Shown here: piece after piece, positions 1-9,660 of the stretch
Layout: each line of letters opens with the position of its first letter
Numbering within the stretch: the first letter of the stretch is position 1
Origin: Calonectria ilicicola
Lineage: Eukaryota > Ascomycota > Sordariomycetes > Hypocreales > Nectriaceae
DNA length: 64,000 nt
Direction: 5' to 3'
NCBI GenBank assembly: GCA_020809705.1
Contig: CP085832.1
Coordinates: 1,240,001 to 1,304,000, forward strand
Translations under genes and position numbers: made by a program
The notes under the pieces: generated by a model
The model's database searches: none
What the model saw: the letters and a program-made list of their open reading frames with translations, nothing else
Told to the model about the DNA's origin: nothing

Positions 1-529
1 AGGCTTGAAAGAGCTCTGTTAGTCATTTAGGAACGGGTTGGGAGTATTTTCTTTATTGAATCTAACTTCCGACCGATACGAATTATGGCCTTCCAGGTGG
101 GCGATCCTATCCCAAGACTTACAAGCCTTGCAGGACGACTTTAGCGTAGTTCGGGACGGCTCGCTAAACAGTGCAAGGGAAGAGAAAATGACTAAGATGA
201 CGTTCCACCGACCACAGTGTAATGCGCAACGCAAAAATGCGTAATCCAAAGGCATGATACGCACAACAAAGACACGACAACAGTTTGAGTTCAAATTTAG
301 AAATGAGGAGGTTCTTTGTTCGCGATGCTTTGTTGTCCGTTGGTTAGTCATCAGGTGTAGGGTAAACGCTGGCCAGATTAGGCAGCTTGGCTTCTTTGTT
401 TAATGATGTCGGTGCTTTTTGCTGCCCTCGTTTAAACTTTCCAACCAACATCATCAATTTGAAGGCTCAAAGAGCATCTTGCGAGTACATCACCGATACG
501 ACCTGCACAGGCAGAGGCACATCTCGCAG
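1..529. other. Upstream region of ceramidase gene, no supported gene
   Basis: Left edge of the window up to the ceramidase start codon. A 110-codon ATG-initiated ORF lies on the minus strand (19-351), but it shows no recognisable domain and no neighbouring exons. Nothing else with coding character was seen. Confidence 0.4.
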
Positions 530-1442
530 ATGGGGCACCACAATCTCCGCTTCGATGGCGATCCTCACTCTCTTAGTGGAGCTTGGAGCCCGCCAACCAG
601 TAGGGCAAAGTGAGCATCACCCCAGAGCTGAAACAGGTTGTTGCCAACCAGCCACTAACCAGCGACCAGTTTCTGCGAAGAAGACTATGCCTTGACCTTC
701 TACCTGGCTGAATTCATCAACTCAATGACTAACCTCGCCTACGGTAAGACGTTATTGTCACCTCATGTTGCATGATTGGCGCTAACACAATTCGTCAGTG
801 TACTATGCTCTTCGATCTATGTATGGGCCCGGAAGCCGCGGAATATTCGCACCCAAGTTGGATTTCATGAATACTTCGCTTCTCTTTCTCGGCTTTGCGT
901 CATTCTTGTTCCACGCCTCTATGCGCTCGACGCTTGAATTTGCTGATGAGCTCTCCATGATGGGGCTGCTGTGGTCCATGCTTCAAGCCACATGCACGAT
1001 TCGGCAGTCCCCTTTGAAAAGCCGGTTGATCTCCGTTTGTCTGGCTATCGCCTTCATAGCTTTTTCGGTTTTCTACGTCAAAACAGCAAAGATCATCTAT
1101 CAGGTGATCGCTTTCATTACAGGCGTTATTTGCCTTGGGTTGCGAACCATGTACCTCTTACACTTTGCTCAGCCAACGATTTCCAGAGCAAAGGGCTCGC
1201 GATGGACTAGGCGGACACTCAAAGCTGGGTTTCTATCCGTATTCGGGTACGTGATCTGGAACATTGACCTTGAGTTTTGCTCCCAGATCAGAGAGATCAG
1301 GCAACAAATCGGGCTCCCGTGGGCTTGGCTCCTTGAGCTGCACGGTTGGTGGCATATCCTGACAGCCATCGGGGCAAGCCAGTTCATGGATGTCGCTAGA
1401 GAAATACAGGAAGAAGTGAAGAAGGAGAAGAAGAAAGAATGA
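530..1442 (+). CDS. Alkaline ceramidase (YPC1/YDC1 family)
   Basis: Three exons, 530-609, 670-743 and 799-1442, give 265 residues. The introns use GTGAGC and GTAAGA donors and CAG acceptors, and the joins restore the family's N-terminal block (WSPPTS, then NFCEEDY and AEFINS). The family hydrolyses ceramide or phytoceramide to a sphingoid base and fatty acid in the ER and Golgi membranes. Visible hallmarks are FHASMRSTLEFADELSM in the first half and HGWWH near the C-terminus, which supply the histidine and acidic metal-site residues known for this family. Several hydrophobic segments fit a seven-span membrane enzyme. The C-terminus ends KKKE, which fits a KKXX ER-retrieval signal. The ATG at 530 was chosen because it is the nearest ATG before the conserved block in the same frame. 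The family call is firm; the exact start is less so. Confidence 0.88.
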
Positions 1443-3123
1443 GACGTGAAAGCATGGATGCGGCGTATTCATATCTACACTGGAAAGCTAATTGATGACT
1501 TTGGGGGCTATTTCATGTATCTAATCAAGCTATCATAATTGCATAATTGAGAATCTAGGCGCAAACTCGTGCTGCCTTACGGGTATTGAACCCGGTACTA
1601 ATCGCCTTACTTGCCTGATTTTTGCAGCGCTAGTCGCTGGCTAGCCTCTTTCATCCTTAGCGGTGGCTGGTTGCGTTTGCATCTGCCGCACAATCCTGCT
1701 ATAATACAGTCCTATCGCAATCTCTCTACTGGGCTGATTTAAGGTTACATGCCCATTTGGATCAAGTAGTTATGTTGCAAATCGCGGCATAATCCGTCGT
1801 GGGTAGCATAAACAAGAGCCGAGTTCCCGAAGAACACCAGTAGAGATGCTCGAATTCGCCATGCTTTTGATTTGAAATGTTGCGGCTCCGAGCACGTGCG
1901 ACCCATCGGCCGTATAGGATCAACCCCACAGCTTCATGTTATCAGTGTGGCCGACTTGAGTCAGATTAATCAAATTCAACCTAATCCGATTCAAATTGCT
2001 TTCTAAGTTACTGAGAATAAACTGAACGAGGTGTGAAAGCTTGAAAAAAAACCTCCGAAAAAACAGCTGTACTATTATTGCCACTCCTATGAGGCCTTTT
2101 TTAATGGTATTCTGCTCGACATGTCGTTTTTGGGTTGGAGGAATCTGACAGTTGGCCGATATATTGGGGCTGAAGGAATAAACCGGCGAGGGGGCTAGGC
2201 CCAGTTTCCTATTTTGGAGATGCTCCTGGTCTAGGATTACCGGCAGCGCGGATTCCTTTGCGCCCCGTTTCACCATACCGCCTTTGCTATAGTGTCTTAG
2301 ACCCTCGCCTGATCTCTGGGGAAAAGGTTGGGCTGTGATAAGTAGCTTTGGATGGTCATTGTGTGGAGATAATTACGGCAATCGAGGAACCCAGGGCTGA
2401 GAAAAGTCAATTCCTGAAACGTCTGGATCATGGCCGTTAAGAGAGACGATCACGCCCTCACGAAAGTCTATATGTCGGAGATTGGGGCGGGTCTGCTAGC
2501 CCCTATTCCTTTTAACCAGTCCGGCAGAGTCCCCGGACCCATTTAAACTGTGCCACCGGACAAAGAACGGATCACCCTGCAGCTCTAGGTTGTCAACGGT
2601 TCAAGGCAGTCACCGGCGATTTAATACGACAGGGTGAGTTGGTTGTTGGTTCCGAATATAGATTGGGGATATATTTTTTGGTTCGTTATATACTATAAAC
2701 AAAAGCAATTCAAACCTGATTAAACCTCATCATATTGAGCACATTACTAGACTTTACAGTCGCCCTTGTGCCTGCTCTTTTGCTCTACCGAACCGCTAGA
2801 TCCCTGTCAACCTAAACCAATCAGGTCTAGGATAATGGCCCGTATCAGACCAGACCGTTACATCACGGTGGTAGGCCAAACCTAGTCTCTTTAGGCAAGT
2901 AGATCGATTCCTTCTCAAAAAAAACTGCAAGCTTATGCCATGTACCCATTTTCACCGCACAATTGACTTTCGTAGACTCATTCGTAGACGCCAGTTGAAA
3001 TCTTAAAAACGCCTTGCTCCCGCCCGTTTTCTTGTGGCTTCTTCTGAGTTGCTAACCTTCAACTCAGAGGGCCCTTTTTCCCCCCCTTCGCCGCCTCGTG
3101 AATTTTAGGACACGCCGGCAACA
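1443..3123. other. Intergenic region, no supported gene
   Basis: About 1.7 kb between the ceramidase and P450 genes. A sequence resembling a reversed tRNA T-arm lies near 1574-1600, but no complete cloverleaf could be drawn. The last few hundred bases, with pyrimidine-rich runs near 3060-3090, presumably hold the P450 promoter and leader. Confidence 0.4.
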
Positions 3124-4874
3124 ATGAACACAACTTCCCCGCTCGTCGAGCCCCAGGTCGACGATGACTGGAAGTCCCTCTTCTCTTATGTCGGCGTTGT
3201 GAACCTGATCGGGCTGTGGTTTGCGTATCAGGCCCTCCTGGTCTTGTACAATATTTCACCATTGCACCCCCTGTCCAAGTTTCCAGGCCCCAAAGTGGCG
3301 GCTGCAACTTATCTGTATGAGGCGTATTTTGATCTGGTGCTCTTTGGAAGATATACCCGCAGGATTCGTCAAATGCATGAGAAATATGGTGAGTAAATTT
3401 AGTTGAGGCAATGACGCCTCTAACAGGGAAATTTAGGCCCGATTGTCAGAATCAACCCTGATGAGCTGCATTGCTCCGACCCGTATTTCACCGATGAAGT
3501 ATATGCTGCTTCTGGACGTGTTCGCGATAAATGGCAGCACCAGCTAAACGGTCATGGTACCGGCCCCATCTCACAGGCTGGCTTTGGAACTCGCCCACAT
3601 GAACTGCATCGTATGCGAAGAGGTGCGGTGGCGAAGTTCTTCTCTCGCCAGCAAATTCTCAAGATTGAGCGCGACATTCAGGAATTGGCACGATACACCA
3701 TGGACAAAGTAATTACTTCGGTCGCTGGTAAGGGACCGTTTGAGATCAAGGAAGCTTTCCATTGCTTCACAGCAGACATTATCTCCAAGGCCGTCTTTGG
3801 TGAATCGATGGGCTTCGTTTCTCAGGATTCCTGGGAACCCAACTTTGTAACCTGGACCAGATCTGCCACCACCACCACCTACAAATTCAGATTCATCACA
3901 CCTATGAGAGCCCTCGCTTCTGCAATCCCCCCTTCACTTATTCCTTGGATCGCTAAGCACGCTGGGGGTGACTTGGCGGAGATGATGAAATACTTAAATG
4001 TGATCATTCCTGGAATGATCAAGAAGGTGCTGGGCGAGCCCGAAAAGGAAAACATGTTTAAGGAAATCCTCGAGTCTAAATCACTCCCCGGTTCTGAGAA
4101 GTCTATGCTCCGCCTTTCTGGAGAAGGGTTTGTCTTCTTGGCTGCAGGCACAGAAACCACTGCCGTAAGCATATCCGCTACTACTGTTTCCCTGAAAGAA
4201 CGACCAGATGCTAAAGAATTATGCAGGCCGTGCTTACGTCAATTACCTACTACCTTCTTGCTCAGCCTGAGGTGCACAAGAAGTTGATGGAAGAACTGAA
4301 GGATGTCGATACCCGCAACTTGAGTTGGGTTGACCTTGAGCACCGTATTTACTTGAGAGGAGTTATCCACGAAGCTCTGAGAGTGACTCCTGGCTTTGCT
4401 GGAAGATCAGCAAGAGTTGCCCGTGACGAGCAATTGTTTTACAAGAGCCAAGACGGAACTATCCAATACGTCATCCCTAAGAACACACCAGTTGGACTAT
4501 CGGCTATGATTAACCACTGGAACGAGGAAATTTTCCCCGAGCCTGACAAGTTCATCCCAGAGCGATGGAATTTGGATGGCCAGCCAAATCATAAACTCGA
4601 AAGCATGCTGATGTCCTTCAGCAAGGGCAGCCGTGCCTGTTTGGGCAAGAAGTAAGTGTTCACGTACCCAAGGACTATTTTTTACGATATTCTAACAGCT
4701 CTGTCTAGCTTGGCACTTTGCGAACTCCACATTTTGACGGTTCTCTTGGCGTTCCGTATTATTCCTCGTGCGCGATTGTACGAGACTTACCCGGAGAACG
4801 TCACATATGACCATGATGCCATTGTTCCGCACACGAAGACCGGGGCCATGTCCGTCCGAGTTGAAATTGAATAA
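3124..4874 (+). CDS. Cytochrome P450 monooxygenase (trichodiene oxygenase-like)
   Basis: Four exons, 3124-3388, 3437-4164, 4227-4651 and 4709-4874, encode 527 residues, a normal length for a fungal microsomal P450. One N-terminal membrane anchor (about residues 20-42) is followed by the proline hinge HPLSKFPGPK. The I-helix oxygen-binding motif AGTETT lies at about 325-330, at the end of exon 2. The ExxR pair is E380/R383 (HEALR), followed by PERW and the haem-binding FSKGSRACLG with the ligand C469. All catalytic elements are intact. The last intron cuts just after the haem loop and its removal yields GKNLALCELH, the expected L-helix. The overall sequence resembles fungal trichodiene-oxygenase-type P450s, which oxidise hydrophobic secondary metabolites using a cytochrome P450 reductase; the actual substrate cannot be read from sequence. 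An SDR gene follows after 1.2 kb. Confidence 0.93.
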
Positions 4875-5323
4875 ATACGCATTCTGTGTTCCCCTGTGTG
4901 GGTAATATTGTATGTGCTGTACGTTGAAGGATGATGGATGACCTCAAGACCGAATTTCACCGCGAGCTCGTTTTTCTCTTGTTCTTGGATAAATCCAATC
5001 GCCCCAGTTTGAGCGGGGACAGTTATGAGACACGTATATACTTGAAATTTAAGATAAATGACCAATATTTTCTACTTGCACATGGTGTCACGTTTTGCTG
5101 GAGCTACTCAGGCGAAGGGTTAGCTGAGGAGTGATTTGATTTGCTAATCGTAAGATATCCTTTTGAGATACCGCTTGAGGAGAAATTACTCAACTCGCAA
5201 CATGCGCTCTCTTTTGCCCCATTGTGTAGCTTTGTTATCTATTGAGGGTCTAGATGGCATCTCAACAGCGCCAAGGTCGTCCACTGTTTGGTCTTACACG
5301 ATACGGTACAATTGATTAGTAAT

Positions 5324-5369
5324 GAGATCTGTTATTTGGACGAACACGAATTACTAGGCGGACGAACAA
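5324..5369 (+). repeat. Left terminal inverted repeat of MITE
   Basis: It begins GAGATCTGTTATT and contains two copies of the 9-mer GGACGAACA (5338-5346 and 5360-5368). Five mismatches separate it from the reverse complement of the right repeat. Confidence 0.88.
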
Positions 5370-5660
5370 ACTATACCTAATATAGCATAAATCCACCAAA
5401 ATGCCACCAACTGGCTGACTAAGCAGCTCAGCCACACACTAGCCACAGTGGATTAAAATTGGGTCTAAAAAAGTAGTTCTATGTATTTATAAGTAATATA
5501 TTAAATAATAAAAATATAAGAAAATTAAAAATAAATATTTAAAAATCTTATATAATATATATAATATATAAAAGATTTAATTATAATTTTTTATTAATTT
5601 TAAATAATTTAATTATATTTTAATTATAATATTCTATCCTATGAGGAACTTAAAGTAACC

Positions 5661-5706
5661 TTGTTCGTCCGAATAGTAATTTTTGTTCGTCCTAATAACA
5701 GATCTC
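5661..5706 (-). repeat. Right terminal inverted repeat of MITE
   Basis: It is the reverse-complement partner of the left repeat and also carries two copies of the GGACGAACA motif, read on the minus strand. It ends CAGATCTC at 5706, directly against the second TTAGTAAT duplication. Confidence 0.88.
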
Positions 5707-6013
5707 TTAGTAATTTCACTTACGCCAATATAGTATTCTCTTAGGGAGCCAGAGATGACCCAGGCAGAATTGATGATATTACGAGTTATGACAACCACTT
5801 CCACTTCTTGTGGCGTAGATCTAGGTCTAGGCGCTTGACGGGTGGGCTAGCGAGCTTTTAGTGCTCACGTTTTGGTGGAGTTCATGCATGAGTCCCAAAA
5901 TGGTCGGAGATAAAACTGGGGAGGTGCTGGAGATAAAAACGCCACTAGTAATGGTTCGCGGAGTTAGTGTAGCTGAGGAATGTGGGCTAGAAGTTCAAAG
6001 GCAGAGTAATTTG

Positions 6014-6020
6014 TATAAGT
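6014..6020 (+). promoter_or_regulatory. TATA-like box of SDR gene
   Basis: TATAAGT lies about 87 bp before the SDR start codon, a plausible distance for a fungal TATA element with a short leader. Confidence 0.35.
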
Positions 6021-6106
6021 AGAAGGTTGATTTGTGAGCTAGTAAAATATAATCATCAAATGCAGAGAATTCAAAATTCATATTGATTCATCACTCATTT
6101 TACAAC

Positions 6107-6937
6107 ATGCCTAAGATTTGGTTCGTGACAGGCTGCTCTCGCGGCCTTGGTCTTGCACTTGCTGAAGCGATTCTTGCTTCTGGAGACTCCCTCGTCGCCA
6201 CTGCTCGAAAGCCGGAATCACTTGAGCACCTCGTCGACAAATACACCTCTGATCGTGTTTTGCCACTCCCTCTGGATGTTTCGAACAACGAGCAAGTCCT
6301 ACAGGTAGTAGATACTGCGGTCAAGACATTTGGCCGGATCGATGTGGTGGTCAACAATGCAGGATACGCCGACTTTGCTTCAATTGAGGACATGAGCATA
6401 GAATCATTCCGTGCTCAGATGGAAACGGACTTTTTCGGAGTTGTGTATGTCACCAAGGCTGTTTTGCCAGTCATGCGCAAGCAAAAGTCTGGCCACATCA
6501 TCCAGGTTTCTTCGATTGGAGGCCGAGTTGCCACACCAGGCTTTTCAGCATACCAGAGCGCCAAGTGGGCAATTGGTGGATTTTCAACCTCTCTTTCACA
6601 AGAGGTTTCACCTTTTGGAATCAACGTGACGGTTGTGGAGCCCGGCGGTATCGCTACGGACTGGTCCACCTCGTCAATGGGCGTTGGCGACATCAGCGAG
6701 CCGTATCAACAAACCGTCGGCGCGTACCTCGACTTGATCCCCCGTTCTCGACCCTCCTGGTCGACCGCTTCTGGGATCGCTAATATCATCGTTAAAGTCG
6801 CACAGGTGCCTGAGCCACCTCTGAGACTGCTTGCCGGAGCTGGTACTGTGGAATACGCCAAGATGACCGCCGATGCATTGGCTGCATCAGACGAAAAGTG
6901 GCGAGACCTTACAACTTCTGCTCAATGCCTTGAATGA
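6107..6937 (+). CDS. Short-chain dehydrogenase/reductase (classical SDR)
   Basis: Single exon, 276 residues. The reading frame is open slightly upstream, but the first ATG is at 6107 and puts the Rossmann strand at residue 4, as usual in the family. The cofactor motif TGCSRGLG spans residues 8-15, NNAG is at 83-86, and the catalytic triad residues S136, Y149 and K153 (YQSAK) are all present with normal spacing. This is therefore an active-looking NAD(P)-dependent oxidoreductase, probably soluble. An arginine in the ARKPESL segment after the second strand suggests NADPH preference (inference). The substrate is unknown. Its position between a P450 and an SMP-30-like gene suggests a shared oxidative pathway but does not prove one. 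Confidence 0.93.
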   Translation: MPKIWFVTGCSRGLGLALAEAILASGDSLVATARKPESLEHLVDKYTSDRVLPLPLDVSNNEQVLQVVDTAVKTFGRIDVVVNNAGYADFASIEDMSIESFRAQMETDFFGVVYVTKAVLPVMRKQKSGHIIQVSSIGGRVATPGFSAYQSAKWAIGGFSTSLSQEVSPFGINVTVVEPGGIATDWSTSSMGVGDISEPYQQTVGAYLDLIPRSRPSWSTASGIANIIVKVAQVPEPPLRLLAGAGTVEYAKMTADALAASDEKWRDLTTSAQCLE

Positions 6938-7563
6938 TTTGGGTGGATACAATAGGTTCAGGGATCGGAAGTAATGTGTTTGCGTGGCGACATTAAAAAT
7001 ATGACTTCATTATCATGTAGTTTGTTCAAAGGAGGATTGTGGTGAAAGTAATGAGAGTTTTCGGAGTTTATTTCTACGGAGAAGTCAGGTCATGTCATAG
7101 TGACTGAGCCAACATATTATTTAAATGAAATCAACCTAAAAATAACCAATGTTCTTGAAATAGTATCACGTCTAGCGAAAAGTAGCAGTCTAGGTCCCTG
7201 GCCGTTCCAAGATTTGCACAACGATTGTCGTACTCGAGAATAGTAAGCTTATCCAACACCGGCCTAGTTTATTGTTGTTAGGCCGTACATCAATAAACGT
7301 ATGAATGGTAGCTGATTGTATGGTCACATCTAACTTCAATTAAGTTCTTGTGAAACCGCTACTCCAATCACAGAACGGCGGTTGATGTCATTTCTTACAA
7401 ACACCGTGAGGGGTCGGACTCATCACGAGACCAAAGGCCGGCAAGCCGCAAAATGTTAAATAATGGGATGCCCCGGAATTTGAAGATTTTTCAAAAAGAG
7501 GGGTAGACATAAATCTACATCAAAGACATACACATAAAATACTGATTCGCGCCATCCTCAATC
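6938..7563. other. Intergenic region, nothing recognised
   Basis: AT-rich spacer between the SDR gene and a small two-exon gene. No ORF, RNA gene or clear repeat was seen. Confidence 0.4.
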
Positions 7564-7852
7564 ATGCCTACTGCAGCTGAGAAAGCCAAGGCGAAATACG
7601 ACGCTGTGATCAATCATCCCAATAGAAATGATTGCTCTGGTAATTATGCCACTAATCATAATCCAGTACTGTTTCTTTGACCATGTGTTAAAAGGCCTAA
7701 ACAACCGTATCATGGCTACGCGGTCTCCGTCAAGTGAAATGACCAACCGCGTCACCCGCCGACCAAGCGCCAGCAGTCAGAGCTCGGATGGAAATGGAGG
7801 CAACCGGTTTAGAACAATGATAAAGGATCTTTTAAACCTTCCCGCATATTGA
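7564..7852 (+). CDS. Hypothetical small protein, two exons
   Basis: Proposed exons 7564-7639 and 7695-7852 encode 77 residues. The intron has a GTAATT donor, an internal CTAAT-type branch candidate and an AAG acceptor. Splicing joins two frames that are each closed by stops otherwise. The product begins MPTAAEKAKAKYDAV. Its C-terminal half is rich in Ser, Arg and Asn (RRPSASSQSS) and ends in a short amphipathic stretch, RTMIKDLLNLPAY. There is no signal peptide or membrane segment. I do not recognise the family. The start follows a compact spacer and the two halves differ in composition, so transcript evidence would decide whether this is a real gene. Confidence 0.5.
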
Positions 7853-8565
7853 TTATTATGGACAGAGAGTAAATTTGGGTTCTGCTTGGTGGCGGTAGAC
7901 TTGGATAATAAGAATGATACACGGGTCGATAAAGTCTGCCATTAATGTCTGTATTTAATTGTATTCTTTTTTTGCTATGTAGGCATCGTATCTATTTTTG
8001 AGGGTTGTCGAATTGAAATTGCCAGATTGCGTCTCTTTGTATTGTCTCAGTGTTGCAGAGCATAAATTCGCGTAAATGGGCAAATTTCAGATTGTATCGA
8101 TCTAGGGCCAATAGTTGAAAGAAGGTACTTAGAGCTTGAGATCAGTGTTCATAAATTTTCAGCAAGAACCAATCATAGTAAATATTTATTCCATCCATTG
8201 CTCAATACTACTATAGATGATGGTCATGTGGGATGGATCAGCGCGGTTGCAAGGCGCTCCACTACACGGCAAATCCACCGCCCGCCCTCCGTTGGTTTGC
8301 CATGCTGTTCCCGAGCCCACTCGGCCTCCCATTCAAGATGGCTTCGTACAGCAGTCGAACCACCACATATCTTTGACCTCGTAGGATGATATCGATGACC
8401 AATGGAATATCCCTGTGGGCCACATGTCTGCCCCTCATCATCTTGTCCGCAATGGGAAGGGTGAGATGATATATAAGCCGAATATCCGTGTCAGCTTTTC
8501 AGAGACCTCGACCTTGCGAGACATTCTCATCGTCCCATTTTACCTAAACACCGATTTAAGTTACA
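7853..8565. other. Intergenic region, promoter of SMP-30-like gene
   Basis: No coding signal was recognised. The 3' end carries a TATA-like box and a probable leader for the next gene. Confidence 0.4.
8470..8477 (+). promoter_or_regulatory. TATA box of SMP-30-like gene
   Basis: TATATAAG lies about 90 bp upstream of the start codon at 8566, a canonical TATA sequence at a plausible distance. Confidence 0.45.
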
Positions 8566-9489
8566 ATGGCTGCAACTAAAACCGTCTTTCAGCTCTCGGA
8601 GCAACCAACCTGGTTCGAGAACATTTCCATCCGCCCCAGCGGCGTTGTCCTCGCAACTCGCTTGGATGTCCCAGAGGTATGGGCCATCGACCCCAGCACT
8701 TCAACCGGCTCATGTCTTTTTGCTCTACCCATCGCTGAGAGCGACCCAGCTCGGGCGCTGACGGGTATATGCGAGCTCCGACCAGACATCTTCGCCGTTG
8801 GTGCTGGGATATATGACATGGTGGGAGGGACAGGCGCCAAAGCTGGTGCCTGCTGCGTCTGGCTCGCCGACTTGACTGGCGACGAGCCCCGCGTGTCCAA
8901 AATCGCCGAGACGCCAGAGATTGGCATGATAAATGGAATGGCCACCTGGGATGAGGAAACGGCCTTGGTGACAGACTGCCTAGCTGGCAACATTTACAAG
9001 CTCAACGTGAATTCGGGGGCTTACTCGATTGCTCTCGAGGATGAGACCATGACGCTGCCACCTGATGCTCCCTTCCCAATTGCAATCAACGGGCTCAAGG
9101 TTCACCGAACTTCCAATCAGGCGTATGTGTACTACACTACGACCACCCGCAATGCCGTGTACCGCCTGCCCGTCACACCGGATCTTAAGGTTGCGGGCCC
9201 TGCTGAGACCCTTACTACAGGCCTCATGCCGGATGACATTGCTGTGGCCCAAGACGGGACCGTATATGTGTGTGTGAACATCATGAACATGATTGTCAAG
9301 ATCCCTCCAACCGGTGGAGAAGTCGTGACAGTTGCTGGGGCAGTAGACGATTTGGCTGTTGCAGGACCAACGTCATGCGTGTTTGGTAAGAGCGAGGAGG
9401 TATTGTATGTCGCGACGGCTGGAGGACTCATTGTGCCGGTGAATGGCAAGACCGAGCCGGCAAAGATTGTTGAAGTTCAGTTGGCTTGA
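8566..9489 (+). CDS. SMP-30/gluconolactonase-like beta-propeller protein
   Basis: Single exon, 307 residues, starting at the first in-frame ATG. The sequence repeats short beta-rich units (such as RPSGVVLATR, DIAVAQDGTVYV and VFGKSEEVLYVA) separated by about 40-50 residues, as in six-bladed SMP-30/gluconolactonase/LRE-like propellers. Motifs matching the blades include INGMATWDEETALVTDC and GLMPDDIAVAQDG. There is no secretion signal. Proteins of this type are common in fungal genomes and in some secondary-metabolite clusters, where most have no assigned reaction. Whether the metal-site residues of true lactonases are conserved cannot be settled by eye. It converges with FIP1, 171 bp apart. 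Confidence 0.75.
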   Translation: MAATKTVFQLSEQPTWFENISIRPSGVVLATRLDVPEVWAIDPSTSTGSCLFALPIAESDPARALTGICELRPDIFAVGAGIYDMVGGTGAKAGACCVWLADLTGDEPRVSKIAETPEIGMINGMATWDEETALVTDCLAGNIYKLNVNSGAYSIALEDETMTLPPDAPFPIAINGLKVHRTSNQAYVYYTTTTRNAVYRLPVTPDLKVAGPAETLTTGLMPDDIAVAQDGTVYVCVNIMNMIVKIPPTGGEVVTVAGAVDDLAVAGPTSCVFGKSEEVLYVATAGGLIVPVNGKTEPAKIVEVQLA

Positions 9490-9660
9490 GGGATGGTCGG
9501 ATTGTAAATAGTCAATCCGTGGATATCAATGTTATTGTCCACCCAAGTCAGTTAGCTATATATTGAAGGCCCGTCTATGCTGCGGTGCCTGTTTGGCAAA
9601 TTCCCCAACGCCAGGTTTTCCCAATCCTTAAATCGACAAACCCTTCCATAACCCTCCCCT

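Larger units (their letters stand above)
5324..5706. mobile_element. MITE, hAT-like, with 46-bp TIRs and 8-bp TSD
   Basis: A 383-bp non-coding element is bounded by inverted repeats of 46 bp (5324-5369 and 5661-5706) that match at 41 of 46 positions by my hand alignment. It is flanked by a perfect 8-bp direct repeat TTAGTAAT (5316-5323 and 5707-5714), the expected target-site duplication. Eight-base duplications are characteristic of hAT-superfamily transposases, so this is most simply a non-autonomous hAT-type MITE. The core (about 5460-5635) is extremely AT-rich and can fold back on itself around 5555. No transposase fragment is present. Confidence 0.88.
4875..6106. other. Intergenic region with MITE insertion
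   Basis: The spacer between the P450 and SDR genes contains a 383-bp inverted-repeat element at 5324-5706, described separately. The rest shows no coding character. The final 100 bp hold a TATA-like box for the SDR gene. Confidence 0.5.

Noticed and set aside
19..351. 110-codon ATG ORF on the minus strand
   Set aside because: No family resemblance, odd composition and no splice partners; kept out for lack of support.
1560..1640. tRNA-like T-arm on the minus strand (GGGTTCAATACCC)
   Set aside because: The B-box resemblance is good, but no acceptor stem partner or anticodon arm could be drawn within 100 nt upstream on that strand.
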